NCBI GenBank assembly: GCA_007745635.1
Contig: CP036272.1
Location: forward strand, 4,145,521-4,209,520
Reading direction: 5' to 3'
DNA length: 64,000 nucleotides
Origin: Stieleria bergensis
GTDB taxonomy: Bacteria > Planctomycetota > Planctomycetia > Pirellulales > Pirellulaceae
The stretch's first letter is position 1. Each line of letters begins with the position of its first letter. Under the pieces are notes generated by a model. The model searched no databases. It was not told the origin of the DNA and saw only the letters and a list, made by a program, of their open reading frames with translations. Shown here one piece after another: positions 1 to 7,812 of this stretch. The position numbers and the translations under genes are program-made.

Positions 1-347
1 CGATTCGGCCTGAATCAGGTTTGCGATGATCGAAATGGCATGTCGACAACGAGTTGCTTGACTCGTTTCGTGATGATCGACTCGTGAACAAATGAAATCT
101 TTCCGACCCGGTGGACCAAACGTGTCACGGGGGTGGGCTTCAATGCTCGGACTGGCATTTGATAGCAAAGTTTTGCGTTGGGGGATTGTCTGGGTCAGGT
201 GGACATGTCTAGGATGACTTTCGGTGCAAAGTACGCACTTCACTTTTGCGGTTTGCCGGGCCGGTTGGTTCGGCGTGGCGGCGGGGGTGTGGTTGGGTCG
301 GTCGTGGGTGGCCGGCGTTTTCGTTTGGAGATTGGGAATATGAGTGA
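1..347. other. Non-coding left edge upstream of the repressor gene
   Basis: No reading frame here looks coding; the short open frames are G/T-rich shadows. The stretch precedes the XRE gene and probably holds its promoter. The only structure I see is the small inverted repeat listed at 224-238. No tRNA, integrase or attachment site is recognisable. Confidence 0.5.
224..238 (+). promoter_or_regulatory. Candidate repressor operator (GTGC-N7-GCAC)
   Basis: An inverted repeat GTGC-AAAGTAC-GCAC lies about 110 bp upstream of the XRE repressor gene. Its right half continues as GCACTT, matching in reverse the AAGTGC half of the inverted repeat at 1567-1581 on the other side of the repressor/peptidase pair. 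XRE-family phage repressors commonly bind such palindromes; assignment as operator is inference. Confidence 0.3.
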
Positions 348-761
348 ATGGATTGGGTTGCCTCGTTTTTCGGGGGCGGTGCGGTGAAAAAGGCGGTTCA
401 AAAGAAACGGACGACGACGGATTTCGGCGGTCGGCTGCGTGAAAAACGGCTGGCGAAGCAGATCACGTTGCGGAAGTTCGCGACCATGATCGGGGTGTCG
501 TCGACGTACCTGTCGCAGGTCGAACAGGGACGGTACGACCCGCCGACGGCGGATCGGGTGCGGCAGATCGCGGAGATCCTGGGCGAGGACGTGGACCTGT
601 GGATCGGGCTCGCTGACCGTGTGCCGGAGGACATGGAGGAGATTGTCAAAGAGCATCCCAAGGAGATGCCGGAACTGATGCGGGCGGCTCGGGGTTTGAC
701 GCCCGAACAATTCGCCAAACTTCAACAAACCATCGGACGCATGAGAGCAAAGGTGAAGTAA
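348..761 (+). CDS. XRE-family helix-turn-helix transcriptional regulator
   Basis: A 137-aa DNA-binding protein, probably the prophage repressor. Residues about 28-85 form a typical HTH_3 (Cro/C1) domain: RLREKRLAKQITLRKFA, then the recognition-helix stretch VSSTYLSQVEQGRYDPP. The C-terminal 50 residues are helical and charged, with no known fold. The ATG at 348 is the longest start; a GTG at 384 (residue 13) would drop a poorly conserved-looking leader and is a real alternative. The stop is 2 bp before the next start, so it is an operon with the ImmA/IrrE peptidase gene. That pairing is known from phages and conjugative elements, where the peptidase cleaves the repressor to induce the element. 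Confidence 0.85.
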   Translation: MDWVASFFGGGAVKKAVQKKRTTTDFGGRLREKRLAKQITLRKFATMIGVSSTYLSQVEQGRYDPPTADRVRQIAEILGEDVDLWIGLADRVPEDMEEIVKEHPKEMPELMRAARGLTPEQFAKLQQTIGRMRAKVK

Positions 762-763
762 CC

Positions 764-1495
764 ATGGTCGTGGATTTACTGGCACAGGGAATTGACGTGC
801 CCGAACTTTCGCCGGAAACAATCGCTGCGATGGCCAGCGACGTGCTGGCGGATTACGAGCGGATGGTCGGTGCGAACAACGAGGCTCCGATCGAAGTCGT
901 CGATATTGCGACCAGTCTGCTCGGGTTGGAGTTTGCGTTTGCGGATTTGCAAACGGAGTTCGAGGATCGCATCCATGGGGTGCTGTACACACGCCGGAAG
1001 TTGATTCACATCGACACGGAACTGGATCCGGATCGGTGTCCGGCGATGACGCCTCGGTTTAACTTCACGCTTGGGCATGAAATCGGGCATTGGGTTTTGC
1101 ACCGGCACTTGTTCATTGACGACGACGGCCATCCGTTGGTGTTCGATGACGACAACGCGCCCGACATCATCTGCCGTTCAACGGGTCGGCGGCCGTTGGT
1201 CGAACGACAAGCCGACGCATTCGCGGGTTGTCTGTTGATGCCGGAACCGTTGCTGCGGCAAGCGTGGAAATCGTTCGTCGGTGACGACGGTCCGATCAAC
1301 GATTCGGAAATCAAGAAATCTTCGCCGAAGGTCGATCCGAATCGGATCTCGTTCATTGATGGCGATGGCGAGCGAGCGACGGATCCGCAGCGACTGTTGC
1401 GGGAAGCGTTCTGCGAACCTTTGGCGGCGAAGTTCATCGTTTCTCAGGAGGCGATGCGGATTCAATTGGAAACACTGGGACTGTTCTCAGAGTAG
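764..1495 (+). CDS. ImmA/IrrE-family metallo-endopeptidase
   Basis: A 243-aa predicted zinc peptidase. The HEIGH motif at residues 105-109 supplies the two zinc ligands and catalytic Glu. It is followed by WVLHRH and, further on, by ERQADAFAGCLLMPEP, the typical third-ligand and substrate region of the COG2856 family. The gene follows the XRE repressor with a 2-bp gap. In ICEBs1-like elements the partner peptidase (ImmA) degrades the repressor after DNA damage or a quorum signal; the same role here is inference from gene order. Full length for the family, no defect seen. Confidence 0.85.
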   Translation: MVVDLLAQGIDVPELSPETIAAMASDVLADYERMVGANNEAPIEVVDIATSLLGLEFAFADLQTEFEDRIHGVLYTRRKLIHIDTELDPDRCPAMTPRFNFTLGHEIGHWVLHRHLFIDDDGHPLVFDDDNAPDIICRSTGRRPLVERQADAFAGCLLMPEPLLRQAWKSFVGDDGPINDSEIKKSSPKVDPNRISFIDGDGERATDPQRLLREAFCEPLAAKFIVSQEAMRIQLETLGLFSE

Positions 1496-1566
1496 AGGGG
1501 GACTTGCGGAGCGGTCGGCTTCGCGGGGTTGTGAACGCTTCCGCGTTGGGGGCGTTATTTTTTCAA

Positions 1567-1581
1567 AGCACATAAAGTGCT
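1567..1581 (+). promoter_or_regulatory. Inverted repeat AGCAC-N5-GTGCT, candidate operator
   Basis: A perfect 5-bp inverted repeat with a 5-bp spacer lies 35 bp upstream of the ATG at 1616 and 70 bp after the ImmA-like gene. It shares the GCAC/GTGC core with the repeat at 224-238, so the XRE protein could act on both sides of its own cassette. It is too weak for a terminator. Confidence 0.3.
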
Positions 1582-1615
1582 TACCTTGCACAGACTTTTC
1601 AGGGGAGCGGAAGCT

Positions 1616-2815
1616 ATGAGTTTAGGGGGATTCAATCCGAGGACGGTGTTGCGGCAGACGACCAACGGGTTACTGGATGAGTTGTTCGGGCGAATGGAAG
1701 TGCCCATGCGGTTGAATTGGTCGGACCTCGCAGAGATGGACGTTGACCCGATGTTTGAAGCGTATCAGTCGCTCGATGACAACGATCACGACCGTGCCGA
1801 GGTGATGTTGCGTGACCTTCATCTGATGACCGGCGAAGAAGCTCAACGGGTTGTGTTTCAACAGATCAAGCAAGCCAAGATGGATGACTTGCTGGCGGAA
1901 CTGGAACAACTGGAGAGTCGTTACGATTGTGCCGCGATCGCGTATTTGGAAGCACCGCAAGCGTACCAAGCGGCGATGCGTTTTTCCAAAGCCGACCGCG
2001 TGATCGGTGGTCGGTCATCGCAGCGGCGAGTCGATGTGCCGAAGGCGAAACCGCGGACTTCGCCGGAGGCACTCAGTGCGTTTGCCAATGCGATCTCCGC
2101 GTACTACTCGGCCAGGCAGGGACGAGGTCGGCATTGCCACGTCGAGTACTCGATGCGGCGTCCGGGGCTGCATTATCTGTTCGTCAGTTTGGACGATTAC
2201 CGGCAGACGTTCTTGAAACTGGTCGACGGCAAACATCGGTTTGAACGTCAGTGTGAGACGCATGCGTTCGAGAACGTGTTTGTGCATGACGAAACGAACC
2301 ACTACTTCGACATCTACGCGAAAGGCGGCAAGGAAGTGCACGCGGCATTGCAGCCGATCTTGGCTCGCGAGTTCCTCGGTGTGCATTTGCCACCTGAAGA
2401 CCCAGCGGCCGAACCATTCATGTTGGGCCGAATCCTGGATCCGTCGTTTCTGTTTCCGACCATGCCACAGGACGCGATCAAAGAGGTGATCGTGACTTCG
2501 GCTCGCATTAAGATTCGTGGTGCCAAGGCGGGAGCGACGTTCGAGCCGAACAATGAATACGGCGCGAGGTCGCTGCAACGATTCATTGATTGCTTCATCC
2601 GCGAAGACAATCTGCCGCGTGCATTGATGGAGTTGCGACGTGTCGAGTTGCGATTTCAAATGGCTGCTGGCGATGACTTTTCGCTTGCGATCACGAAGCC
2701 GAATCGCAGCACGCTGAAACAGTTGACCAACGTGCAACGGGTGTTGGCGGAAAAGTACCTCGCTTATTGGGGAGTCACGCATGCAGTCGATACCGACGCT
2801 GCTTCAGCTGCTTGA
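1616..2815 (+). CDS. Hypothetical protein (399 aa)
   Basis: I do not recognise the family. The ATG at 1616 is preceded by the good ribosome binding site AGGGGAGCGG, so it is preferred over the upstream GTG at 1577. The protein is mixed alpha/beta, rich in charged residues, with no signal peptide, membrane segment or Cys cluster. The end overlaps the next gene by 35 bp in another frame, so the two are translationally coupled. Location between the repressor cassette and the replication genes suggests an early phage function; nothing more can be inferred. Confidence 0.7.
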   Translation: MSLGGFNPRTVLRQTTNGLLDELFGRMEVPMRLNWSDLAEMDVDPMFEAYQSLDDNDHDRAEVMLRDLHLMTGEEAQRVVFQQIKQAKMDDLLAELEQLESRYDCAAIAYLEAPQAYQAAMRFSKADRVIGGRSSQRRVDVPKAKPRTSPEALSAFANAISAYYSARQGRGRHCHVEYSMRRPGLHYLFVSLDDYRQTFLKLVDGKHRFERQCETHAFENVFVHDETNHYFDIYAKGGKEVHAALQPILAREFLGVHLPPEDPAAEPFMLGRILDPSFLFPTMPQDAIKEVIVTSARIKIRGAKAGATFEPNNEYGARSLQRFIDCFIREDNLPRALMELRRVELRFQMAAGDDFSLAITKPNRSTLKQLTNVQRVLAEKYLAYWGVTHAVDTDAASAA

Positions 2816-3941
2816 ATGCGATTGGTCCGATACGGCAAGGTTGATGCGAAGTGAGCTGCGGTCCATCGCAGGTGAAGACGCGGCAACGATGCTGGAATCG
2901 TTGGGCATGATCTCGCCGGCAACGCCGAGCAACCAAGTGGATGGGTCGTGCGATTTTTGCGCGTCGCATGACGTCGTTCAAAACGGCGACGGCGACGATG
3001 CGGAGTTCTACGAGGTGTGTCCGTACGGAGAGGGCGGTCCGATCGACGCGGCGGAGTTGCAGACGTGGGCGGTCGATCCGGTGGGGATCGCCAATGTCCT
3101 TGCCAGCGCGGTCGAAGCTGGACAAATCGCCGAACCGCTGTTGCCCAATGCGGCTTGGCGGATCGGTGACGTGTCGATTGGCGGCGAGCCGTTTTCGGTG
3201 GTGTTCGCGACGCGGCGGGGTGCGTCCCAGTTGGCCGATCGCCGGGAAGCGTCACGGATGATCGCGATCGGCCATCGTTTGTCGGCCGATGCGTTCGCCG
3301 GCACGCTGACTTTGGCGGAGGCGTTTGCGTTCACGTCGGATAGCGTCGAGTTGCGACCGAATCGACTGCGGCAAGCGATTCCTTTGTCCACCGAGCGTCC
3401 CGGCAATGCGTTTTATCGCAAGGGTCAGGTATGGGTGGTTCGTTTCAACGGCGAAGAGACGTTTTTGGAAAACAATGTCGGGCCGTTGTACATCGCTCGG
3501 TTGTTGGCGACGCCTCATCAACCTGTGCCCGCCATCACTTTGTTGGCCAGTCGCATCGGGATCGACGAACAGAAGTTGATCGGGTCGTCGGGTGAATTGG
3601 CGGACCAGCAATCCGTCGATGAGTGCCGGCAGCGTTACCGAGAACTGATGTTGGAAATCGAGGAAGCTCGATCGAACAACGACCTCGGCAACTTGGAACG
3701 GTTGCAGGTCGAAGAAGATGCGTTGACGACCCACTTCGCATCCGTGTTGGGCAAGGGTGGCAAGCGTCGCGAGGTCGGCGATGTGATCAAGATCAGCAAG
3801 TCCGTTTCCATGGCCATTCGGCGAACCATCGACGCCTTGGAAACCGAGCTGAAACCGCTGGCCGACCATCTGAACGATGCGGTAACCCGCGGCGTCGCTC
3901 CCATTTACTCGCCGCGTTGTGAGCCCGATTGGTTGGTGTGA
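2781..3941 (+). CDS. Hypothetical protein (386 aa)
   Basis: Unrecognised. It begins inside the end of the preceding gene. A CDFCASH segment near residue 57 could bind a metal together with a later Cys (VCPYG), but the pattern is incomplete. Residues about 215-255 (QVWVVRFNGEE, then NVGPLYIARLLA) look like a beta-strand plus helix module of the winged-helix type, followed by a charged helical region (ELMLEIEEARSNNDLGNLER) with coiled-coil character. This is a plausible DNA-binding or regulatory protein, but the evidence is weak. Confidence 0.7.
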   Translation: MQSIPTLLQLLECDWSDTARLMRSELRSIAGEDAATMLESLGMISPATPSNQVDGSCDFCASHDVVQNGDGDDAEFYEVCPYGEGGPIDAAELQTWAVDPVGIANVLASAVEAGQIAEPLLPNAAWRIGDVSIGGEPFSVVFATRRGASQLADRREASRMIAIGHRLSADAFAGTLTLAEAFAFTSDSVELRPNRLRQAIPLSTERPGNAFYRKGQVWVVRFNGEETFLENNVGPLYIARLLATPHQPVPAITLLASRIGIDEQKLIGSSGELADQQSVDECRQRYRELMLEIEEARSNNDLGNLERLQVEEDALTTHFASVLGKGGKRREVGDVIKISKSVSMAIRRTIDALETELKPLADHLNDAVTRGVAPIYSPRCEPDWLV

Positions 3942-3999
3942 GTGATGCACCGATCAAATGATTGTTTTTTACTTGAACTTCAGAATTGGAATTGAATTG

Positions 4000-4707
4000 A
4001 TGAAACTTCGAGAACGTATCCAGACGGCATTGAAGCAGGAAAAAGGAATTCGCCTGACAGCGGCCGACGTGCAGGCGCTTGCTTCGCTTCACAACATCGG
4101 GTTTCCTGCGAAGCGACAATACCGCCGCAAGCCGTCACCGTCGAAAGAACCGATGAAGGGCAAGGAACGCCACATCTATCAAGGAGACTTGGACAGCGTC
4201 GTGGCGATCGACAACGCAGTTGCCGAACATCCTTGGAGCAAGGATGAGTATCTAAAGCGAATCCACGATCCGGACATCCGTGGCCGAGTGATCGAACTTC
4301 CCGGACGCGGCCGGCGTCCGCGGGCAGTGGTGGCTGCGGTGATCTACGAACGTCCTCGCAACCGATCATGGATCCAAATTGAACGGATCGTGGTGGAGCC
4401 GAAGTACCAGTTGCGGTCCTTCGGCCGGCAACTGATCGCGTTGCTGCAATCGGATTTACGTTTTGGCCGATTGACGCACATTGAGATGCACGTCGACGAG
4501 AGCAATCTTTCGCTGTTGCTGTTTCTCCGTGCCGTCGGCTTCACGGCGCTCGATGTTAGTCATGGCGAGGTGTTGATGTCGTACTACTGGGACAGCCATC
4601 CACGTCCATTCCACGAACCGGAGCTCGATCCGCCGCGTCAGCGTGAAGAATCCGACTGGAAGTCCTCGATCTACGACGACGGTGAAAGTGGCGACACGAA
4701 AGTTTAA
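4000..4707 (+). CDS. GNAT-family N-acetyltransferase
   Basis: A 235-aa protein with a RimI-like GNAT domain in its second half. IERIVVEPKYQLRSFGRQLI is the beta4/alpha3 acetyl-CoA pyrophosphate-binding motif (a variant of Q/R-x-x-G-x-G/A), and VDESNLSLLLFLRAVGF is the usual N-x-x-A-x-x-x-Y-x-x-x-GF-like end motif. The N-terminal 45 residues form a separate basic segment. I chose the ATG at 4000 over the ATG at 3958, whose extra 14 residues are hydrophobic and atypical. Substrate unknown. It could modify a host protein early in infection; that is inference. Confidence 0.7.
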   Translation: MKLRERIQTALKQEKGIRLTAADVQALASLHNIGFPAKRQYRRKPSPSKEPMKGKERHIYQGDLDSVVAIDNAVAEHPWSKDEYLKRIHDPDIRGRVIELPGRGRRPRAVVAAVIYERPRNRSWIQIERIVVEPKYQLRSFGRQLIALLQSDLRFGRLTHIEMHVDESNLSLLLFLRAVGFTALDVSHGEVLMSYYWDSHPRPFHEPELDPPRQREESDWKSSIYDDGESGDTKV

Positions 4708-4719
4708 AAACTTTCTTCC

Positions 4720-4754
4720 GGTAACTCCAAATGTGACCGGGTAACTCGAGATGT
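4720..4754 (+). repeat. Direct repeat GGTAACTCNANATGT, two copies 20 bp apart
   Basis: The 15-mer GGTAACTCCAAATGT (4720-4734) is repeated as GGTAACTCGAGATGT (4740-4754), two mismatches, exactly 20 bp (two helical turns) apart. It lies in the 193-bp gap before the sigma-factor gene, so an activator or repressor site for that gene is possible. Confidence 0.5.
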
Positions 4755-4900
4755 AGCGGCACGTCTTCGCTGTGAGGATGTGACGCTTCGATCCCCTCGC
4801 CGGCCGCCCGTGATTCGTGACTGATGATGTCGCGACGCGGTTTCTGTTGCGGTCTTTGGCGAGCGATGCGTCACTCAGATGCCTCCAGCCGGAGACAACG

Positions 4901-5533
4901 ATGAGTGAAGCGACTCAATCCGGCCAAACGAACGAAACGACGCCCCTCGGCGAAGCGATCCTGACCGAGTTCGCGTTTCGACAGGCCAAATTCAAAGGCG
5001 AACAATTGGCCCCGCGGCCGGAGTTCGCGGACTGCGACCCGGAAGACATCGAGCAAGAGTTGCTGATGTATTTGATCCAGAAGGCGGACCAGTTCGATCC
5101 GTCGCGGTCAAAGCTGAACACGTTCATCACTCGCGTGCTCGATTCGGGCGTTCGCGAATTGCTGCGTGCGAAGAAGCGACAAAAGCGCCATCCGATCCAG
5201 GACGACATTCAGTTGCAGTCGTTCGAGCAACCGATCGACACGGTCGATGAAACGTACGCGGATCTGGGCGGCGAGATTTCCGACAGCGATCTGTGCCGGC
5301 GGACGATGGGCATCCCGATGGATTCGATTGAGCAAGTCGATGAACGGGACGCGGTCGAGTTTGCGATGTCGAAGCTGACGCAAGAGCAACGCGATTTTAT
5401 CGTGTTTTTGTCGGATCACTCGTGCAGCGAAACGATGCGTCAATTTGGTCTTTCGCGCCGCAAGTGCAACAAGATGCGTGACGACATCGCGGCTCATTTC
5501 CGTCGCTGCGATGCGACGTTTTTCTGGGATTAG
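4901..5533 (+). CDS. Divergent sigma-70-family RNA polymerase sigma factor
   Basis: A 210-aa protein with the layout of a small sigma factor. Residues about 45-100 resemble region 2 (EDIEQELLMYLIQKADQFD, then SKLNTFITRVLDSGVRELLR, a helix-rich DNA-melting-type segment). The C-terminal 50 residues resemble region 4 (LTQEQRDFIVFLSDHSCSE, then FGLSRRKCNKMRDDI, a helix-turn-helix). The ATG at 4901 follows GGAGA at a good distance; the upstream in-frame ATG at 4817 adds an unlikely leader. Phages use such factors to direct host polymerase to phage promoters. The ten repeated promoter-like leaders at 16-22 kb are obvious candidates for its targets, by inference. Confidence 0.65.
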   Translation: MSEATQSGQTNETTPLGEAILTEFAFRQAKFKGEQLAPRPEFADCDPEDIEQELLMYLIQKADQFDPSRSKLNTFITRVLDSGVRELLRAKKRQKRHPIQDDIQLQSFEQPIDTVDETYADLGGEISDSDLCRRTMGIPMDSIEQVDERDAVEFAMSKLTQEQRDFIVFLSDHSCSETMRQFGLSRRKCNKMRDDIAAHFRRCDATFFWD

Positions 5534-5567
5534 CGGACACGTTTTTCAAAACGCGGCATAGGTAACC
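5534..5567 (+). repeat. 34-bp repeat, copy 1 (GCATAGGTAACC element)
   Basis: This 34-bp stretch, from CGGACAC to GGTAACC, recurs at 25063-25096 with a single mismatch. A 13-bp core CGGCATAGGTAAC also occurs on the minus strand at 21376-21364. Copy 1 starts right at the stop of the sigma-like gene. Its segment TTTCAAAACGCGG (5544-5556) pairs perfectly with CCGCGTTTTGAAA at 5600-5612, giving a 13-bp stem with a 43-nt loop that ends just before the next GTG start. Function unknown: phage promoter, leader RNA or mobile-element end. Confidence 0.7.
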
Positions 5568-5619
5568 AGGGGTGGACAACTTTGTTCGCCAAGAATCTTC
5601 CGCGTTTTGAAACCTGCTT

Positions 5620-5853
5620 GTGAACCCATTGGACATTGAACGCCGCGTCGCGATCTCACTCGCGGTCGGCCGGTACTTGCGATCGGCTGACCGCTTCAAC
5701 GAAGCGTCTCGCGAATTCACCGGAGCGTGCAAATCGCTCCGCAAGCAACTCGGCAACGAACAGCGTTTCGTCGTCCAAGTCGACTGGAAGCACTACCTCG
5801 TGACGTCCGATCGCGACGGCAACTTTGACATCGAACCGATCGCTTCGCTGTGA
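5620..5853 (+). CDS. Small hypothetical protein (77 aa)
   Basis: Starts with GTG at 5620, just 3' of the 13-bp inverted repeat at 5544-5612, which may therefore lie in its leader. The sequence is a helix (ERRVAISLAVGRYLRSADRF) followed by a short beta-rich end (RFVVQVDWKHYLVTSDRDG). No family recognised. Its counterpart at 25129-25326 also follows a copy of the 34-bp repeat, although the proteins are unrelated. Confidence 0.5.
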   Translation: MNPLDIERRVAISLAVGRYLRSADRFNEASREFTGACKSLRKQLGNEQRFVVQVDWKHYLVTSDRDGNFDIEPIASL

Positions 5854-5874
5854 TCGGCCGTGTTTTGATTCATC

Positions 5875-5898
5875 GACCTATCTACCTAACTATCTAAT
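5875..5898 (+). repeat. CTA-rich tandem repeat before the AAA ATPase gene
   Basis: A run of ACCTATCTACCTAACTATCT-type tetramer repeats about 20 bp upstream of the ATG at 5918. A near-identical stretch precedes the methyltransferase gene (13833-13882). It may be a binding site or a spacer; nothing else supports a function. Confidence 0.4.
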
Positions 5899-5917
5899 TT
5901 TGGAGTCCTGAAAAAGA

Positions 5918-6673
5918 ATGACCAGTTTGCTTGAAACCATCCAGTCGGGCCGGCAATCGAAGCCGCCTCGTGTGTTGCTTTACGGTGTCGAAGGCATCGG
6001 TAAGTCGACGTTCGGCAGCGAAGCCCCCAAACCCGTGTTCATTCAGACCGAAGACGGTTTAGATGAAATCGACTGCGACCGCTTTCCGCTCGCGACCAAG
6101 TTCGATGAAGTGCTCGCGGCGCTGAAAACGCTTGTTAACGAGAAGCACGATTTCGAGTCCGTTGTGATCGACTCGCTCGATTGGCTCGAACGTCTCGTCT
6201 GGGACAAGTTGTGCCAGCAATACGGCGTCGAGTCGATCGAAAAGGTCGACGGCGGGTACGCCCGTGGCTACATGCACGCATTGTCGTTGTGGCGTGAGGT
6301 GTTGGACTTGCTCAACGTGTTGCGATCGCGAGGCATGGTGGTCGTCTTGATCGCTCACTCGAAAGTCGAGCGGTTTGAAGATCCCGAGTCTTCGCCCTAC
6401 GACCGCTATTCGCCGCGTCTGCACAAGCACGCGGCGGCGCTCATCAAAGAATGGTGCGACGCGGTGTTGTTCGCCACTCGCAAGATGCGAACGCAAACCG
6501 AAGACGGTGGTTTCAACCGTAAACGCACGATCGCTCATGCGATTGGCAAGGACGGCGGCGAGCGGGTGATGCGTGCTTACGGATGCCCGTCTTGCGTGGC
6601 GAAAAATCGTTACGGCATCACGGACGAGTTGCCTCTGTCGTGGCCGGCGTTCGTCGGTGCGATGGCGAACTGA
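5918..6673 (+). CDS. Phage AAA-type ATP-binding protein (recombination-associated, AAA_24-like)
   Basis: A 251-aa P-loop protein. The Walker A motif GVEGIGKS is at residues 23-30. A hydrophobic strand ending in SVVIDSLDWLE is the Walker B region, and VVVLIAHSKV is a sensor-like strand. This is the usual form of the phage nucleotide-binding protein that sits beside a DUF669 protein in many siphophages, as it does here (next gene). The pair is thought to act in phage DNA recombination or replication as a RecA/Sak4-like single-strand annealing system; that function is known only for relatives. Start chosen at ATG 5918 after a weak GGAGTCCTG site. Confidence 0.8.
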   Translation: MTSLLETIQSGRQSKPPRVLLYGVEGIGKSTFGSEAPKPVFIQTEDGLDEIDCDRFPLATKFDEVLAALKTLVNEKHDFESVVIDSLDWLERLVWDKLCQQYGVESIEKVDGGYARGYMHALSLWREVLDLLNVLRSRGMVVVLIAHSKVERFEDPESSPYDRYSPRLHKHAAALIKEWCDAVLFATRKMRTQTEDGGFNRKRTIAHAIGKDGGERVMRAYGCPSCVAKNRYGITDELPLSWPAFVGAMAN

Positions 6674-6738
6674 TTCAGCCTGCTGCTGAACTTTCTTTCT
6701 CTTTTTCAAGAACTCCAGACTCAGGACTACAGACTCAC

Positions 6739-7197
6739 ATGGCAAATCTTCAAGGCTTTGACGCCAATCAAGTCGAACCGTCGCAAGACTTCACTCCGCT
6801 TCCCGCCGGCAGCTATGTCGCGGTCATCACGGACAGCGAAATGAAGCCGACGAAAACCGGTAATGGAAACTACCTGCAATTGACGTTTCAGATCGTGGAG
6901 GGTGAGCACGCAAACCGTCTTATCTGGGTGCGGCTCAACCTCGACAACCCCAATGCGACCGCGGTGGATATCGCCCGGCGGGAGTTGTCTTCGATCTGTC
7001 GGTCGGTCGGCGTCTTGGTGCCCACCGACTCGGCGGACCTGCATGACCTGCCGTTGGTCATTCAGGTCGGACTGAAACGTCGCAAGGACACCGACGAATT
7101 GCAAAGCGAGGTGAAAGGATACTCCAAAGTGAACGCGACCGCGGAGCCCAAACCGGCGACGCAGGTCAATGGCACCGACGCCCCTTGGAAGCGTTAG
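6739..7197 (+). CDS. DUF669 family protein
   Basis: A 152-aa protein beginning MANLQGFDANQVEPSQDF and containing the DUF669 pattern: PLPAGSYVAVITDSE, then GNYLQLTFQIVEGEHANR, RLNLDN and a helical LSSICRSVGVL segment. DUF669 proteins have an OB-like character and co-occur with Sak4/AAA_24 ATPases, so single-stranded-DNA binding is a reasonable inference. The ATG at 6739 is preferred over longer frames that run through the intergenic sequence. An intrinsic terminator follows at 7229-7263. Confidence 0.8.
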   Translation: MANLQGFDANQVEPSQDFTPLPAGSYVAVITDSEMKPTKTGNGNYLQLTFQIVEGEHANRLIWVRLNLDNPNATAVDIARRELSSICRSVGVLVPTDSADLHDLPLVIQVGLKRRKDTDELQSEVKGYSKVNATAEPKPATQVNGTDAPWKR

Positions 7198-7228
7198 CGG
7201 TTGCCCGACGCTAGCGTTTTCAAGCCCG

Positions 7229-7263
7229 ACAGCCGGCCGGCACGGATGCCGGCCGGCTGTTTT
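7229..7263 (+). terminator. Intrinsic terminator after the DUF669 gene
   Basis: A perfect 14-bp stem (ACAGCCGGCCGGCA at 7229-7242 pairing with 7247-7260), a CGGA tetraloop, then TTTT. It separates the ATPase/DUF669 pair from the resolvase-helicase genes, so the latter may need another promoter or partial readthrough. Confidence 0.8.
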
Positions 7264-7290
7264 CATTGAATCATCCCAAGAGTCCGCATC

Positions 7291-7812
7291 ATGTTCAAAC
7301 TCAAACTTCCCTTTCCGCCGTCGGTCAACACGTACTGGCGGCACGTCGGCAACCGCGTGCTGGTCAGCAAGAAGGGCCGGCAATACCAGGCGACGGTCAG
7401 TTCGATGTTGCATCGCAAGAAGTTGAAGACGCTCGAGGGCGATTTGATCGTTGACGTTCGTTTGATCCCGCCCGATCGCCGCCGGCGCGACGTGGACAAC
7501 TCAATGAAGGCGTTATTGGATGCGATGCAATTTGGCGGCGTCTATCTGGACGACAGTCAGATCGTGCGTTTGACGATCGAGAAGCACCAACCCGAACCAG
7601 CGGATCCGCGTGCCGAAGTCGTCGTGCAAAACATTCCGGCTCCGATGGGTAAGCAAGGCTTTCGATCGTGCCTTCGTTGCGACGAAGCATTTGTGTCGAC
7701 GGGACCGGGCAACCGAATTTGTGAGAGTTGCACGTTCTTGAACGCGTTGCTTCCCGATGCGATGCCAATCGAACGCGGACAGAAGTTCCACAACGGGGAG
7801 CCGATGCAATGA
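7291..7812 (+). CDS. RusA-like Holliday junction resolvase with a C-terminal zinc-finger extension
   Basis: A 173-aa protein. Residues 1-115 match RusA: LPFPPSVNTYWRH at the start, the catalytic pair in RRRDVDNSMKALLDAM (D67, D69) and the later GVYLDDSQI acidic strand. RusA dimers cut Holliday junctions symmetrically using these aspartates. An extension to residue 173 carries C-x-x-C ... C-x-x-C (SCLRCDE and ICESC), a probable zinc ribbon not present in the short E. coli protein. The stop overlaps the helicase start (ATGA). Confidence 0.85.
   Translation: MFKLKLPFPPSVNTYWRHVGNRVLVSKKGRQYQATVSSMLHRKKLKTLEGDLIVDVRLIPPDRRRRDVDNSMKALLDAMQFGGVYLDDSQIVRLTIEKHQPEPADPRAEVVVQNIPAPMGKQGFRSCLRCDEAFVSTGPGNRICESCTFLNALLPDAMPIERGQKFHNGEPMQ

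Noticed and set aside
1-347. A tRNA gene or attachment site at the left edge
   Set aside because: I could not fold any cloverleaf with a T-loop GTTCGA-type core and found no matching direct repeat near 49.2 kb by eye; an attachment-site search needs sequence outside the window.
240-992. A 250-aa minus-strand frame over the repressor and peptidase genes
   Set aside because: Arg/Pro-rich shadow; the plus strand encodes clear XRE and ImmA/IrrE domains.
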